Shown here piece by piece: positions 8,315 to 16,466 of a stretch of 52,672 nt of DNA. Origin of the DNA: Oceanospirillaceae bacterium. Lineage in GTDB: Bacteria; Pseudomonadota; Gammaproteobacteria; Pseudomonadales; Balneatricaceae. A model generated the notes under the pieces. That model had not been told where the DNA came from. It searched no databases and saw only the letters and a list, made by a program, of their open reading frames with translations. Positions within the stretch are counted from its first letter, which is position 1. Each line of letters starts with the position of its first letter. The position numbers were made by a program, and so were the translations under genes. The stretch covers positions 1-52,672 of the forward strand of contig JABXIM010000031.1 of NCBI GenBank assembly GCA_013373085.1, given 5' to 3'.

Positions 8315-8467
8315 ATGAAAACCATCCTATCGGTCCTGTCTCTGGTCATGTTGTTCACCGTCGCCAGTGGCATTACGGCGGTTGCCAGTACGGCCTATGG
8401 TTACAGCTGGCACAACCCTTCGTCAGGCAATCAGTGGCATCGAGTCGATAATCCGACCGGACGGTAG
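8315..8467 (+). CDS. Small secreted Trp/His-containing peptide
   Basis: Encodes 50 residues from the ATG at 8315, chosen because GGAG (8305-8308) lies just upstream and the product then begins with a classical signal peptide (MKTILSVLSLVMLFTVASG). The in-frame extension to 8159 lacks protein character. Cleavage after about AVASTA would release a roughly 23-residue peptide YGYSWHNPSSGNQWHRVDNP plus a short tail. It has two Trp and two His residues and no cysteine. No family is recognised. It stands alone, with non-coding sequence on both sides, which suggests its own promoter. A periplasmic or extracellular metal-binding or signalling role is possible but not shown. Confidence 0.55.
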   Translation: MKTILSVLSLVMLFTVASGITAVASTAYGYSWHNPSSGNQWHRVDNPTGR

Positions 8468-8669
8468 GTGACTATAGACCCCGATGACCCGACGCGAGCC
8501 GGATCACCGGAACGCCAAGGCATGCCTCGATTATTAGACCGGGACTGCAACGGGCCTGGGACGAGCAGTCAAAACTGCCGTGATCAGGGTACTAGCTGGA
8601 AATACATGCCCCATCCCTGATTGAACGGCGTTCCACTTTCAGGCGAAAGCGCCCAGGATGCGCTGCCAC

Positions 8670-8942
8670 TCAGCTATCGCCCGGGTTACGGTCGGGGTGT
8701 GTCGCGAGGAAGTGCTTCAGAACGGCGCGCAGCGCCTCGGCGTGCTGTTCATCGCCGCGCTGCTCCGCACGCTTGATGTCGTCGAGAATAATGCCCTTGA
8801 TCCTCGGCTCCTGATTGTGAGTGATCAGGTACTCGCCCAGTGCCGCGGCGATAATGGGGTTGATATGTTCGTGTTCCGCGATCGCTTCGATTTCGTCTTC
8901 CGACAACCCGCACATATCGAGGCATTCTTGGTAAGTCAGCAT
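8670..8942 (-). CDS. Small conserved-looking hypothetical protein
   Basis: Encodes 90 residues from an ATG at 8942 preceded by AAGGGGA at good spacing. The protein is acidic and probably all-helical (MLTYQECLDMCGLSEDEIEAI, then LGEYLITHNQEP and AEALRAVLKHFLATH). No signal peptide, membrane segment or catalytic motif is visible. The helical N-terminus with LSEDEIEAIAEHEHI resembles small cytoplasmic proteins of unknown function in marine gammaproteobacteria, though I cannot name the family. It is divergent from the gene at 9250. Confidence 0.6.
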   Translation of the reverse strand: MLTYQECLDMCGLSEDEIEAIAEHEHINPIIAAALGEYLITHNQEPRIKGIILDDIKRAEQRGDEQHAEALRAVLKHFLATHPDRNPGDS

Positions 8943-9249
8943 TGTTGTAGTCCCCTTTTAGTTCCTGCTTCCAGGGCATTCCAGGCCCAACAAGTCGCAT
9001 TCCTGTCTATCAGTGTAACGAAAAGAATCGCATCCTGATTGAGTAGGGTCATGTTTTATTGTTTTCGCGACTGCGAAGGGGCGTTCGACGCGGCCGTTTT
9101 TCTCATCGTTCAGCTATCTGGCGGGACAGCCCAGCCACCTGCTCGAGTACCGCTACGCCGTCTATAATGATAAATATGATGCAGCGCAGCATACTAACGC
9201 TTCAGGGCGTGATGTCGCCCTCGGCCACACTGATGAGGAATCAACGACG
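8943..9249. other. Divergent intergenic region with a TATAAT box
   Basis: Separates two divergent small genes. TATAAT at 9163-9168 is a consensus -10 for the rightward gene, though the -35 is poor. From 9043 to 9250 the frame of the downstream gene is open without a start codon and reads protein-like (SYLAGQPSHLLEYRYAVYND), so a decayed longer gene is possible. Confidence 0.4.
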
Positions 9250-9597
9250 ATGAAATCGGTCCTGGCAAATACCCGGACAGAGCGGGCCAGACAAGCGTTT
9301 GCGGACAACCCCTCGGAACCGGAAATCATCCTGCCCGAATTCTTGCTGCAGCCGCTGCCCTGGCCGGGCCTCGAGTATTGGCGTATCGATATCCGGATAG
9401 ACGACGTAGCAGTCAGGATTGCCGGTGAGCGCCGTGCCTGGTTCGGTGGCGATGCGTCCGAACGACCGCTGCTGGCGCCGGCGCATGACTGGTTCGAGCT
9501 GGCCAGGCAATGGCAGCAGATGACGGGTTTCCTGATGGCGATGCCCTGGTTGCTGCTGGCGCCCGTTGCGCAATACGGCAGCAAAAGACCTGAATGA
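9250..9597 (+). CDS. Hypothetical protein
   Basis: Encodes 115 residues from the ATG at 9250, with GAGGA about nine bases upstream. No family is recognised. The N-terminal half is charged (ERARQAFADNPSEPEIILPEF), and the C-terminal half contains an aromatic stretch with a short hydrophobic segment (MTGFLMAMPWLLLAPVAQYG, about 90-110) that could be a membrane anchor. The same frame stays open for about 200 bases upstream without a start codon, so the present gene may be a shortened descendant of a larger one. A long antisense frame overlaps it and is judged a shadow. Confidence 0.5.
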   Translation: MKSVLANTRTERARQAFADNPSEPEIILPEFLLQPLPWPGLEYWRIDIRIDDVAVRIAGERRAWFGGDASERPLLAPAHDWFELARQWQQMTGFLMAMPWLLLAPVAQYGSKRPE

Positions 9598-9921
9598 CCG
9601 TAGCGGCAACAGCAAGCTGCTCTCAGCGATCATTGCCATGTGCCGCCATTAGGCTAATTTTCTACCCGGCTTGGCTGGCTGTATGGCCAGTGCTGTTCGC
9701 TCGCCCGGATGCAATCAGGATTGTATTGTTGATCGTGGCGGATTGTCTTGCGATTGCGGCCGTCGGTTCCTAGCGTTCGAGTTCTGCAACAGTTTGTCTC
9801 CAATCTATTTCTTGCCTGTCACCGGCCGTTCAGTTAGCGTCCCTTCGCCCGATAATCCCTTCATCTTCACTCCCTCGTATCCGGATTCATCGACCACCGG
9901 ACAGCGTGGCCAAGGACTGAC
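9598..9921. other. Intergenic region ahead of the MFS exporter
   Basis: About 320 bases. An open frame at 9671-9925 on the plus strand (84 residues) has no ribosome-binding site and no protein-like motif, so I do not call it a gene. No terminator or operator stands out. Confidence 0.4.
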
Positions 9922-11154
9922 ATGACGTCGAATTCGTCGCTGCTCAAACATCGTGATTTCATGCGTTTCTGGATCGGACAGATGGCGTTCTCGCTGGCCT
10001 TTCAGATGCTGCTGGTCGGGCTGGGATGGCAGATCTACAACCTGACGGACAGTGCTCTCAGCCTTGGTCTGGTGGGTCTGGCCCGTTATCTGCCGCAACT
10101 GCTGCTGACGTTGTACGCCGGTCACGTCGCCGACAACCACGACCGACACCGGATTCTGATGCTGTGTCGGTCGATGATGACCCTGACCATCGCGGTACTG
10201 GCCATCACCAGCGTGCTGGGCCTGATTACCCCCACCATCATTTATGCCTGCTGTATCGCGATGGGCGTCGCCCGGGCATTCGAAGCGCCCGCCACCCAGG
10301 CCATGGTGCCGAACATCGTCAGCGCGGACTTACTGGCACCGGCGCTGACCTGGACCGCCTCCGGGCGCGAGGCGACCACCATCGTTGGCCCGGCCCTCGG
10401 CGGCATCATCTACATTTTCGGCGCCGGCACGCTCTATGGCACCAGCACAGTCTGCTGCCTGATCTCGGCGGTGATACTGGCGGACCTCCGCTACCGGCAG
10501 GCCCGACGTGAAAAGCGCCCGGTCACCCTCGATTCCCTGTTCGGCGGTTTGCGCTTCACCTGGAAGCACCCGGTGATCTTCGGCTCCATATCGCTGGATA
10601 TGTTCGCGGTGCTGCTGGGCAGTGTGACGGCGTTGCTGCCGATCGTCGCCCGCGACATTCTCGAAACCGGTCCCTGGGGGCTGGGACTGCTCCGCAGTGC
10701 GCCGGCAGTTGGCGCCGTGCTGATGTCGATCTTCCTGGCCTGGCGCCCCGTACGACGTCGGGTCGGACCGAAAATGTTCGTGGCCGTTGCGCTGTTCGGT
10801 GGCATGACAATCCTGTTCGGGCTGTCCGAAACGCTATGGCTGTCCTTGCTGGCGTTGCTGGTGATGGGCGCCGCCGATATGGTCAGCGTTGTCATCCGCT
10901 CGACACTGGTGCAGCTCGAAACGCCGGATGAGATGCGTGGTCGGGTCAGCGCGGTCAATTCGATCTTCATCAGCACCTCCAACCAGCTCGGCGAGTTCGA
11001 GTCCGGCGTGCTTGCAGCCTGGGTCGGGGCGGTGCCGGCTATCCTTATCGGCGGCATCGGCACACTCGGCATTGTGGCGCTCTGGGCGTACTGGTTCCCT
11101 GCACTCGCCCGGCGCGATCAGCTGGACATGCGACCATCGCAGGAGCCGCACTGA
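9922..11154 (+). CDS. MFS transporter, enterobactin-exporter-like (EntS/MFS_3)
   Basis: A 410-residue major facilitator superfamily protein with twelve predicted membrane segments. The N-terminal half starts near LKHRDFMRFWIGQMAFSLAFQ and includes the MFS loop motif as AGHVADNHDRHRILM (about 73-87). The overall layout, with the RGRVSAVNSIF motif near 337-347, is typical of the EntS/MFS_3 group of drug or siderophore exporters. The substrate cannot be told from sequence, and no siderophore genes are nearby. An ATG start at 9922 follows CAAGGACTGAC, a plausible ribosome-binding site. It is probably transcribed alone; the protease gene 111 bases downstream has its own leader. Confidence 0.85.
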   Translation: MTSNSSLLKHRDFMRFWIGQMAFSLAFQMLLVGLGWQIYNLTDSALSLGLVGLARYLPQLLLTLYAGHVADNHDRHRILMLCRSMMTLTIAVLAITSVLGLITPTIIYACCIAMGVARAFEAPATQAMVPNIVSADLLAPALTWTASGREATTIVGPALGGIIYIFGAGTLYGTSTVCCLISAVILADLRYRQARREKRPVTLDSLFGGLRFTWKHPVIFGSISLDMFAVLLGSVTALLPIVARDILETGPWGLGLLRSAPAVGAVLMSIFLAWRPVRRRVGPKMFVAVALFGGMTILFGLSETLWLSLLALLVMGAADMVSVVIRSTLVQLETPDEMRGRVSAVNSIFISTSNQLGEFESGVLAAWVGAVPAILIGGIGTLGIVALWAYWFPALARRDQLDMRPSQEPH

Positions 11155-11265
11155 AAGACATTCGCCGTTCAGCTTGCACAGCGTATACTTCGCCGTTTAT
11201 TCAACCCGGTCGCGAGCGGGTATTCCGCTTCCCCGCAGGCGCGAATTCGACAAGGACGAAACCCC

Positions 11266-12024
11266 ATGAAATTCCGTAACACGCTTACCGCCCTCGGACT
11301 CTGCGGCGCCGTGCTGCTCGCCGGTTGCGAGACGCTGTCGCCGGATACGATGATGCAGTCCGGCATGCTGGCTGCGCAATCCTATATGCTCAGCGACGCC
11401 GACGTGAAGCAGGTTGCCAACCAGACCTGCTCGCAGATGGATGGCCAGGCAACGATCGCCGGCCCGGACAGCCGCTACGGCAAGCGTCTGCGCCAGATTG
11501 CCGACAACCTGGGGCATACGATCGCCGGCACCCCGGTCAACTACAAGGTATATCTCAACGAAGAGCCGAATGCCTGGGCCATGGCGAACGGTTGCGTACG
11601 CGTGTACAGCGGCCTGATGGACCTGATGACCGACAATGAACTTGAAGGTGTGGTGGGCCATGAGCTGGGCCACGTCGCACTCGGCCACACGCGCAAGGCG
11701 ATGCAAACGGCCTATGCCACCGCCGCGGCCCGTGGCGCTATCGCGGCCACCGGCAATACCACGGCCGTCGCGCTGTCCCGCTCGCAGATCGGCGACCTGG
11801 CGGAAGAACTGATCAACGCCCAGTTCTCCCAGCGCCAGGAAACCGAAGCGGACAACTTCTCGTTCGATCTGCTGAGCCAGCGGGGTCTCAACCCTGAGGG
11901 GCTGGTCACCGGTTTCGAAAAGCTGGCCCGGCTAAATGGCGGCCAGAGCAGCCTGTTCTCGTCCCACCCCGGTTCCGCCGAACGCGCCGAGAACATTCGC
12001 AGCCGAATCGAGCGCAACCCATAA
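11266..12024 (+). CDS. M48-family metalloprotease lipoprotein (LoiP/YggG-like)
   Basis: A 252-residue periplasmic zinc protease anchored as a lipoprotein. The signal peptide ends in the lipobox LLAGC, with C21 as the acylated residue. The catalytic zinc motif is HELGH (132-136), and the third ligand is probably E194 in QETEADNFSFDLL. The family (LoiP, BepA relatives) takes part in outer-membrane quality control and cleaves misfolded envelope proteins. At 252 residues with no TPR repeats it is closer to LoiP than to BepA. It lies between an MFS gene and an AAA ATPase gene. Confidence 0.9.
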   Translation: MKFRNTLTALGLCGAVLLAGCETLSPDTMMQSGMLAAQSYMLSDADVKQVANQTCSQMDGQATIAGPDSRYGKRLRQIADNLGHTIAGTPVNYKVYLNEEPNAWAMANGCVRVYSGLMDLMTDNELEGVVGHELGHVALGHTRKAMQTAYATAAARGAIAATGNTTAVALSRSQIGDLAEELINAQFSQRQETEADNFSFDLLSQRGLNPEGLVTGFEKLARLNGGQSSLFSSHPGSAERAENIRSRIERNP

Positions 12025-12081
12025 CGGAGAGTCTGCCAGTCGATGGCACGGACGCTGTCGACAAGTATGTTTTTGCCATAT

Positions 12082-12120
12082 TTTTACATGGTGTGTAAAA
12101 TTTTCATTCCTGTGTAAAAT
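12082..12120 (+). promoter_or_regulatory. Operator-like palindrome and direct repeat upstream of AAA ATPase
   Basis: TTTTACA-tggtg-TGTAAAA forms a perfect 7-bp inverted repeat (12082-12100). The decamer TGTGTAAAAT occurs twice, at 12092-12101 and 12111-12120, 19 bases apart (about two helical turns). The cluster ends 21 bases before the ATPase start, in an AT-rich stretch unlike the surroundings. It looks like a repressor or activator site. The binding protein is unknown. Confidence 0.55.
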
Positions 12121-12141
12121 AATGGAAAATCGAGGGATCGG

Positions 12142-13260
12142 ATGAGCGAGATCGACTGGCATTATCCGCGTCGCGAACTGGCCGAACGCTACCTTCAGGG
12201 CGTAACGCTGGGCATGATGAACCGCATGGCCCTGCTTGGCGTGCGCCGGGTCGGCAAGACCGAGTTTTTGCTGCGGGATCTGTGTCCGCTGGCGCTCGAG
12301 CAGGGCTACCTGCCCGTCTACGCCAACCTCTGGGCGTCGCCGGAACATCCTCACGAGACCATTATCGAAGCGCTGAAACTGGCGCTGGCCGGATTGAAGG
12401 ACAAAAAGCGCATCAAGTCGGTGCTGGCCAGCGAGGTCAAGAAACTCGAAGTCGGCAACAGCCTGATCGGCAAGATGGGCTTCGAATTCAACAACCCGCT
12501 GCCGGTGATCGCGCCGGGCGTGCTGACCCATGTCGGTCAACTCCTGACGCAACTCGTCGAAACGCCGAAATGCAAACCCCTGCTGGTGATCGACGAGATT
12601 CAGCACCTGGCCGAAAGCCCGGCGTTTCAGCCGCTTCAGGGCGCGCTGCGCACTGCCTTCGACCTCCACGGCAGCAAACTGCCTGTCGTCTATGCCGGAT
12701 CGTCCCGCAGCGGCATTCAGGCGATGTTCGCCGACGACAAGATGCCCTTCTACAACTCGGCGTTCATGGTGGAGTTTCCGGCCATGGGCGAGGAGCTGGT
12801 GCGGCACTGCTGCGAGATTCTCAGGACGCGGTTCGAGCTGCACTACGACGTACGCGAAATTACCGATGTCTTCGTCCAGCGGTTCGACAACTCCCCTTTC
12901 TGGCTCAGCAAGCTGATTCAGTATTTGGTGATGAACCAGTGCAGCGTGAAAACGGCCGCCGACGTAGTGCAGGACCAACTGGTGCTGGATGGTGGCTTCG
13001 AACAGCTGATCCAGAAGCTCAATGCCACCGACAAGGCCGTGCTGACGCTGATACACGAGCGCTGCAGCCGGCTCTATGCGGAAGACACACTGCAACTGAT
13101 GCACGACCGCTTCGGCCTGCAGGTCAAAGTCAGCGGCGTCACGGCTTCGTTGAAAAAATTGAAACGCCAGCGACTGATTTCGCAGATGGGCCGCAGCGAC
13201 TATCTGATCGAAAACGCCGGTTTCGTCGAGTATCTGCGTCAGCAGCAGGGCGAGCGCTGA
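12142..13260 (+). CDS. AAA/STAND-like ATPase of unknown function
   Basis: A 372-residue ATP-binding protein of the archaeal-ATPase/AAA type. The Walker A motif is GVRRVGKT (33-40), the Walker B is LLVIDEIQHL (about 150-159), and the C-terminal third looks like a winged helix (about 290-365, with LTLIHERCSRL and TASLKKLKRQRLI). It resembles small P-loop ATPases with wHTH tails that act as DNA-associated switches or, in some cases, toxin-like or defence-linked regulators. Its own target is unknown. An operator-like repeat cluster sits immediately upstream. It is probably monocistronic. Confidence 0.8.
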   Translation: MSEIDWHYPRRELAERYLQGVTLGMMNRMALLGVRRVGKTEFLLRDLCPLALEQGYLPVYANLWASPEHPHETIIEALKLALAGLKDKKRIKSVLASEVKKLEVGNSLIGKMGFEFNNPLPVIAPGVLTHVGQLLTQLVETPKCKPLLVIDEIQHLAESPAFQPLQGALRTAFDLHGSKLPVVYAGSSRSGIQAMFADDKMPFYNSAFMVEFPAMGEELVRHCCEILRTRFELHYDVREITDVFVQRFDNSPFWLSKLIQYLVMNQCSVKTAADVVQDQLVLDGGFEQLIQKLNATDKAVLTLIHERCSRLYAEDTLQLMHDRFGLQVKVSGVTASLKKLKRQRLISQMGRSDYLIENAGFVEYLRQQQGER

Positions 13261-13409
13261 TACCATGACGAGCGCCTGCAGGAGCTTTGCGCCTTGCCAG
13301 CACAACCGGCGCGAAACGGCATCGAAATTGCTGTTGCAAGTGTTGATACGCCGCCAATTCCGGTATCATAGCCCCCTCTTTTGCCGCCTATTCCTGTGGA
13401 GTCCGCCTA

Positions 13410-13829
13410 GTGAACACCGATATCCTCAAAGCCATTGCCGTTATCAAGCAATCCGTTTTGAGTGACTGGGAAAAGTTGTACACCTCTCCGCAAAAGCACG
13501 AGTACGACTATGTCCAGGGTGCGCAGGAGAAGGTCGAGCGTCTGCTGAACGAAACCCTCACCAAACTGTACGACGTTTACGGCGTCAAGTACGTGGTACT
13601 GCAGAGCTTCATGCAGCTCGACGGTCTGCTGACGATGGAACTGTCCGACATCCTGCCGGTGCGAGGCGAGTACGAGCATCTGTGCTTCCACGAACTGCTG
13701 CACATACTGCTGGTGACCTACATCATGGATGAACTGGTGGCGATCGGCGAGGATCGCGGTTACTTCAGCGCCGACGACAACGGCTTTGGCGCCCAGGCCG
13801 GTATCAAACCGGGCCAGCGCCACCACTGA
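13410..13829 (+). CDS. Conserved-looking hypothetical protein
   Basis: Encodes 139 residues from a GTG at 13410, preceded by TGGAGTCC, a plausible ribosome-binding site. No family is recognised. The protein is soluble, with a helical N-terminus (VNTDILKAIAVIKQSVLSDWEKLY) and a central VKYVVLQSFMQLDGLLTMELSD that reads as an ordered domain. There is no signal peptide. The C-terminal tail is low-complexity. A 149-base gap separates it from the ATPase gene, so it need not be co-transcribed. It is convergent with the potassium channel operon. Confidence 0.6.
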   Translation: MNTDILKAIAVIKQSVLSDWEKLYTSPQKHEYDYVQGAQEKVERLLNETLTKLYDVYGVKYVVLQSFMQLDGLLTMELSDILPVRGEYEHLCFHELLHILLVTYIMDELVAIGEDRGYFSADDNGFGAQAGIKPGQRHH

Positions 13830-13841
13830 AGCTCCCGGTTG

Positions 13842-14279
13842 CTATCCCCCCTGACGAGCCTGGAGTGTTTTCTTGAGCGCGTCCTGAAAGGCCGACATCA
13901 GTGCAGCTGTCGAAACACCGATCATCAGAACACCATTGATTGCCTGCAGCGGACCGAGCAGCTTGTGCTGCTCGGTCATGACGAAATCGCCGTAGCCGAG
14001 CGTGGCGAAATTGACCGCGGAATGGTAGAACGCCTCGGCAAATGCGTCGAACTCGCCCAGCGAAATGAACAGCACCGCCCAGATCGCCACCTGCATCAGG
14101 TTACCCAGTACCAGCAGCAGCATCACCACGTTGATCACGATCAGGCTGCTGATGAACGAAGGGTTTTCGATCTGATGTCGGTGGTTGCCATAATAATTCA
14201 CCACGACCATGACCAGCAGCGACTGCAGTAACAGGCAGAACACCATGGTGGGCAGACCCATCATCAGATTGATCAGCAT
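13842..14279 (-). CDS. Two-transmembrane potassium channel (Ion_trans_2)
   Basis: A 145-residue inner-membrane protein with hydrophobic segments near 8-28, 45-70 and 110-130. Between the last two lies a pore loop carrying the selectivity filter TLGYGD (about 93-98), which marks a potassium-selective or related channel. There is no RCK/TrkA regulatory domain. It is the last gene of a five-gene minus-strand operon and overlaps the DUF2955 gene by seven bases. The family passes potassium through the inner membrane; why a channel is coupled to an exporter operon is not known. Confidence 0.82.
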   Translation of the reverse strand: MLINLMMGLPTMVFCLLLQSLLVMVVVNYYGNHRHQIENPSFISSLIVINVVMLLLVLGNLMQVAIWAVLFISLGEFDAFAEAFYHSAVNFATLGYGDFVMTEQHKLLGPLQAINGVLMIGVSTAALMSAFQDALKKTLQARQGG

Positions 14280-15337
14280 TGCTTTAGCTCCCCTTTCGGC
14301 ATCGATCGTCTAAGGCGTCGGTCGCGCAGGTATTCGAGAAACGCGATCGCCATCCAGGCATACAGGGTCACCGCGATGAAGAGTCCCATCCGCACCGCGA
14401 ACGCCGCATACACATCCTGCCCGCTGGCGCTGTCTTCAACGGCCGAACCGAGCAGAATCAACATGGTGGTGGCGACGTTCATCCAGAACGACGGTGCAAA
14501 CCGGCTCGCAAAGACCGCGTACAGCTTGGCGGCGAAGTAGATGAAAAACAGCAGCATCCATCCCGTGTAGAACCAAAGGTTTGGTGTCAGATCGAGCAGA
14601 ACCCAAAGTAGAATCGCACAGCAACCGGCCATGAAGGTCGAGCCAATCAGCTCCCGGCCCGCGCTGCGGGCATTCACCAGCGACGCCTCCTGCCCGAGGG
14701 TGACCGACTTCATGATCAGCGGCATGTACATTGAAGGATTGGTCAGTGCCAGCAGAAACGGCGGCAGCACCACAATGGTCGCGCGCAGCGAGATCCAGGT
14801 ATTCACCTCGGCGCTGGGGGGCACGGCGGGCGCGGGCTTGGCGGGTGGCGGATCTTCGGGGAAAAACGGATAGACCAGCCAGTTGCTGATCACCGCTATC
14901 GTGATACCGAGCACCAGCGCCTGCATCACCGCCATTGCGAGCGCCGTGCTGTAAGAGCCGGCGGCCGGAATCATGGTGAAGCCGACGGTCAGCAGCGTCC
15001 CGACCGCGGCCTTGCCGAGATTGACGCTCAGATGAGTGCTGAAATAGAGACCCACGACAATCAGCAGCACCGCACTGAAGGCATATTTGCTGAGCATCGG
15101 TGACAGGACGAGGCCGATCCCCAGTGTCAGCAGGACCAATACGATCAACATCAGCAGGCCCTTGATACCCATCGGTGGCGACGGCTTGCCGGTCAGTATC
15201 AGCGCAAACAGCGGCGCCAGGAAGGGTAGCGGAAAGCCCGCACCGTAGGCCCAGGCCAGCGACAGCGCCATCGTGAAGGCGAGGCGGAATACACGCCGGC
15301 TCTGCAGCGGCATTGCCCGGCGGACATCAGTAGGCAT
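14273..15337 (-). CDS. DUF2955 membrane protein, FUSC/aromatic-acid-exporter-like
   Basis: A 354-residue protein with two blocks of hydrophobic segments separated by a proline-rich linker (PPPAKPAPAVPPSAE, about 163-177), the layout of FUSC/AaeB-type proteins of the PET superfamily. It belongs to the DUF2955 group and likely acts as the inner-membrane pump partner of the adjacent HlyD-type adaptor, exporting an organic acid or drug. The substrate is not evident. It overlaps the upstream adaptor gene by 11 bases and the downstream channel gene by seven, implying translational coupling. Confidence 0.75.
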   Translation of the reverse strand: MPTDVRRAMPLQSRRVFRLAFTMALSLAWAYGAGFPLPFLAPLFALILTGKPSPPMGIKGLLMLIVLVLLTLGIGLVLSPMLSKYAFSAVLLIVVGLYFSTHLSVNLGKAAVGTLLTVGFTMIPAAGSYSTALAMAVMQALVLGITIAVISNWLVYPFFPEDPPPAKPAPAVPPSAEVNTWISLRATIVVLPPFLLALTNPSMYMPLIMKSVTLGQEASLVNARSAGRELIGSTFMAGCCAILLWVLLDLTPNLWFYTGWMLLFFIYFAAKLYAVFASRFAPSFWMNVATTMLILLGSAVEDSASGQDVYAAFAVRMGLFIAVTLYAWMAIAFLEYLRDRRLRRSMPKGELKQC

Positions 15338-16466
15338 ATGACAACCAGCTCATCAGGCGGATATAGAGACGCCCGAGTATGGCCAGCAGCCCGTGACCTT
15401 CGCTATAGGCGATGACCGAGGCCTGGCCGCCGATCCGCAGCTGCTTGAGCAAATCCGGATTCTCCGCCACATCGAACCCCACCACCACCGGAAAGCGTTG
15501 TGACTGGCGCAACCAGTCGCGGCTGTTCTGGACTGTCGGCAGTGTACCCGCCGGAGGCGCCTGGCCGGCACTGACACCGACGCCGATGCTGCGAATGCTG
15601 CCGGCGAACACCTCCCCGGGCATCGAATCGAACAGGATCTCGACCGGGCTGCCGGCAGCAAGGTGGCCGAGGTTGTTTTCGGTGAATTCCGCGCTGATCC
15701 AGACATCGTTGAAGGCAATCATTGTCATGACGGGTTTACCGGCCCCGGCAAAGACACCGACGTCGGCGCGCAGATCCGTCACCATGCCATCCGTTTCCGC
15801 GGTCACGATGGTGTCGGCAAGATCCAGTTCGGCCTTGTCGACCGCGGTCTGGGCGGTGTTGAGGATGGCGTTGAGTTCGTCGGTATCGCCCCCTTTTGCC
15901 TCGATGGCGCGCTGAATATCGGCCTCGGCGGCCTGTACCTGCGCGCTTGCCTGTTCCAGTGTCGCCTGGGCAACTTCAAGCCGCCGGATCGAGATGGTGC
16001 CCGGATCCTGCCGGCGCAGACGGGTCAGACGCTCGAAGTCCTGTTCTGCCTTGAGTCGATTGGCGGTCGCCGCGCGCAGGTTGGCCCGGGCGGCGTCGAC
16101 CGCGGCATTGCCGGCCTGAACCTGGTTGCGGGCGTTCTCCAGATCGGAACGGGCCTTGTTCAGCGCGATCTGGTATTGCGACGGATCTATTTCGAACAGC
16201 TTCTGCCCTGCCTTGACGCGTTGGTTGTTGCCGATCCAGACCTGGGTGACGATACCACTGACCTTGGGCGCGACACCGACAACGTAGCCCTGCACCCGTG
16301 CCTGGTCCGTATAAGGGGTAAAGCGGTCGGCCAGGAGATACCAGACCAGGCTGGCGATAATGATCAGTCCGATCAGCTGACCTCCGCGTCGCACCGGCCG
16401 CGCTGCATCCGTTGGTTCAGCCGCTCTGTCCTCTACTTCTTCCGGCAGTTTTTCGTTATCGCTCAT
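15327..16466 (-). CDS. HlyD/EmrA-type periplasmic adaptor
   Basis: Encodes 379 residues from ATG 16466 (MSDNEK); an ATG at 16478 adds four residues. One membrane anchor (about 30-52, QLIGLIIIASLVWYLLA) is followed by a lipoyl-like half (VSGIVTQVWIGNNQRVKAGQKLFEIDP), a long alpha-hairpin (about 110-220) and a beta-barrel domain. It is a membrane-fusion protein linking the DUF2955 inner-membrane partner to the outer-membrane channel encoded just upstream. It overlaps the outer-membrane factor gene by 11 bases and the DUF2955 gene by 11 bases. Confidence 0.88.
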   Translation of the reverse strand: MSDNEKLPEEVEDRAAEPTDAARPVRRGGQLIGLIIIASLVWYLLADRFTPYTDQARVQGYVVGVAPKVSGIVTQVWIGNNQRVKAGQKLFEIDPSQYQIALNKARSDLENARNQVQAGNAAVDAARANLRAATANRLKAEQDFERLTRLRRQDPGTISIRRLEVAQATLEQASAQVQAAEADIQRAIEAKGGDTDELNAILNTAQTAVDKAELDLADTIVTAETDGMVTDLRADVGVFAGAGKPVMTMIAFNDVWISAEFTENNLGHLAAGSPVEILFDSMPGEVFAGSIRSIGVGVSAGQAPPAGTLPTVQNSRDWLRQSQRFPVVVGFDVAENPDLLKQLRIGGQASVIAYSEGHGLLAILGRLYIRLMSWLSYAY

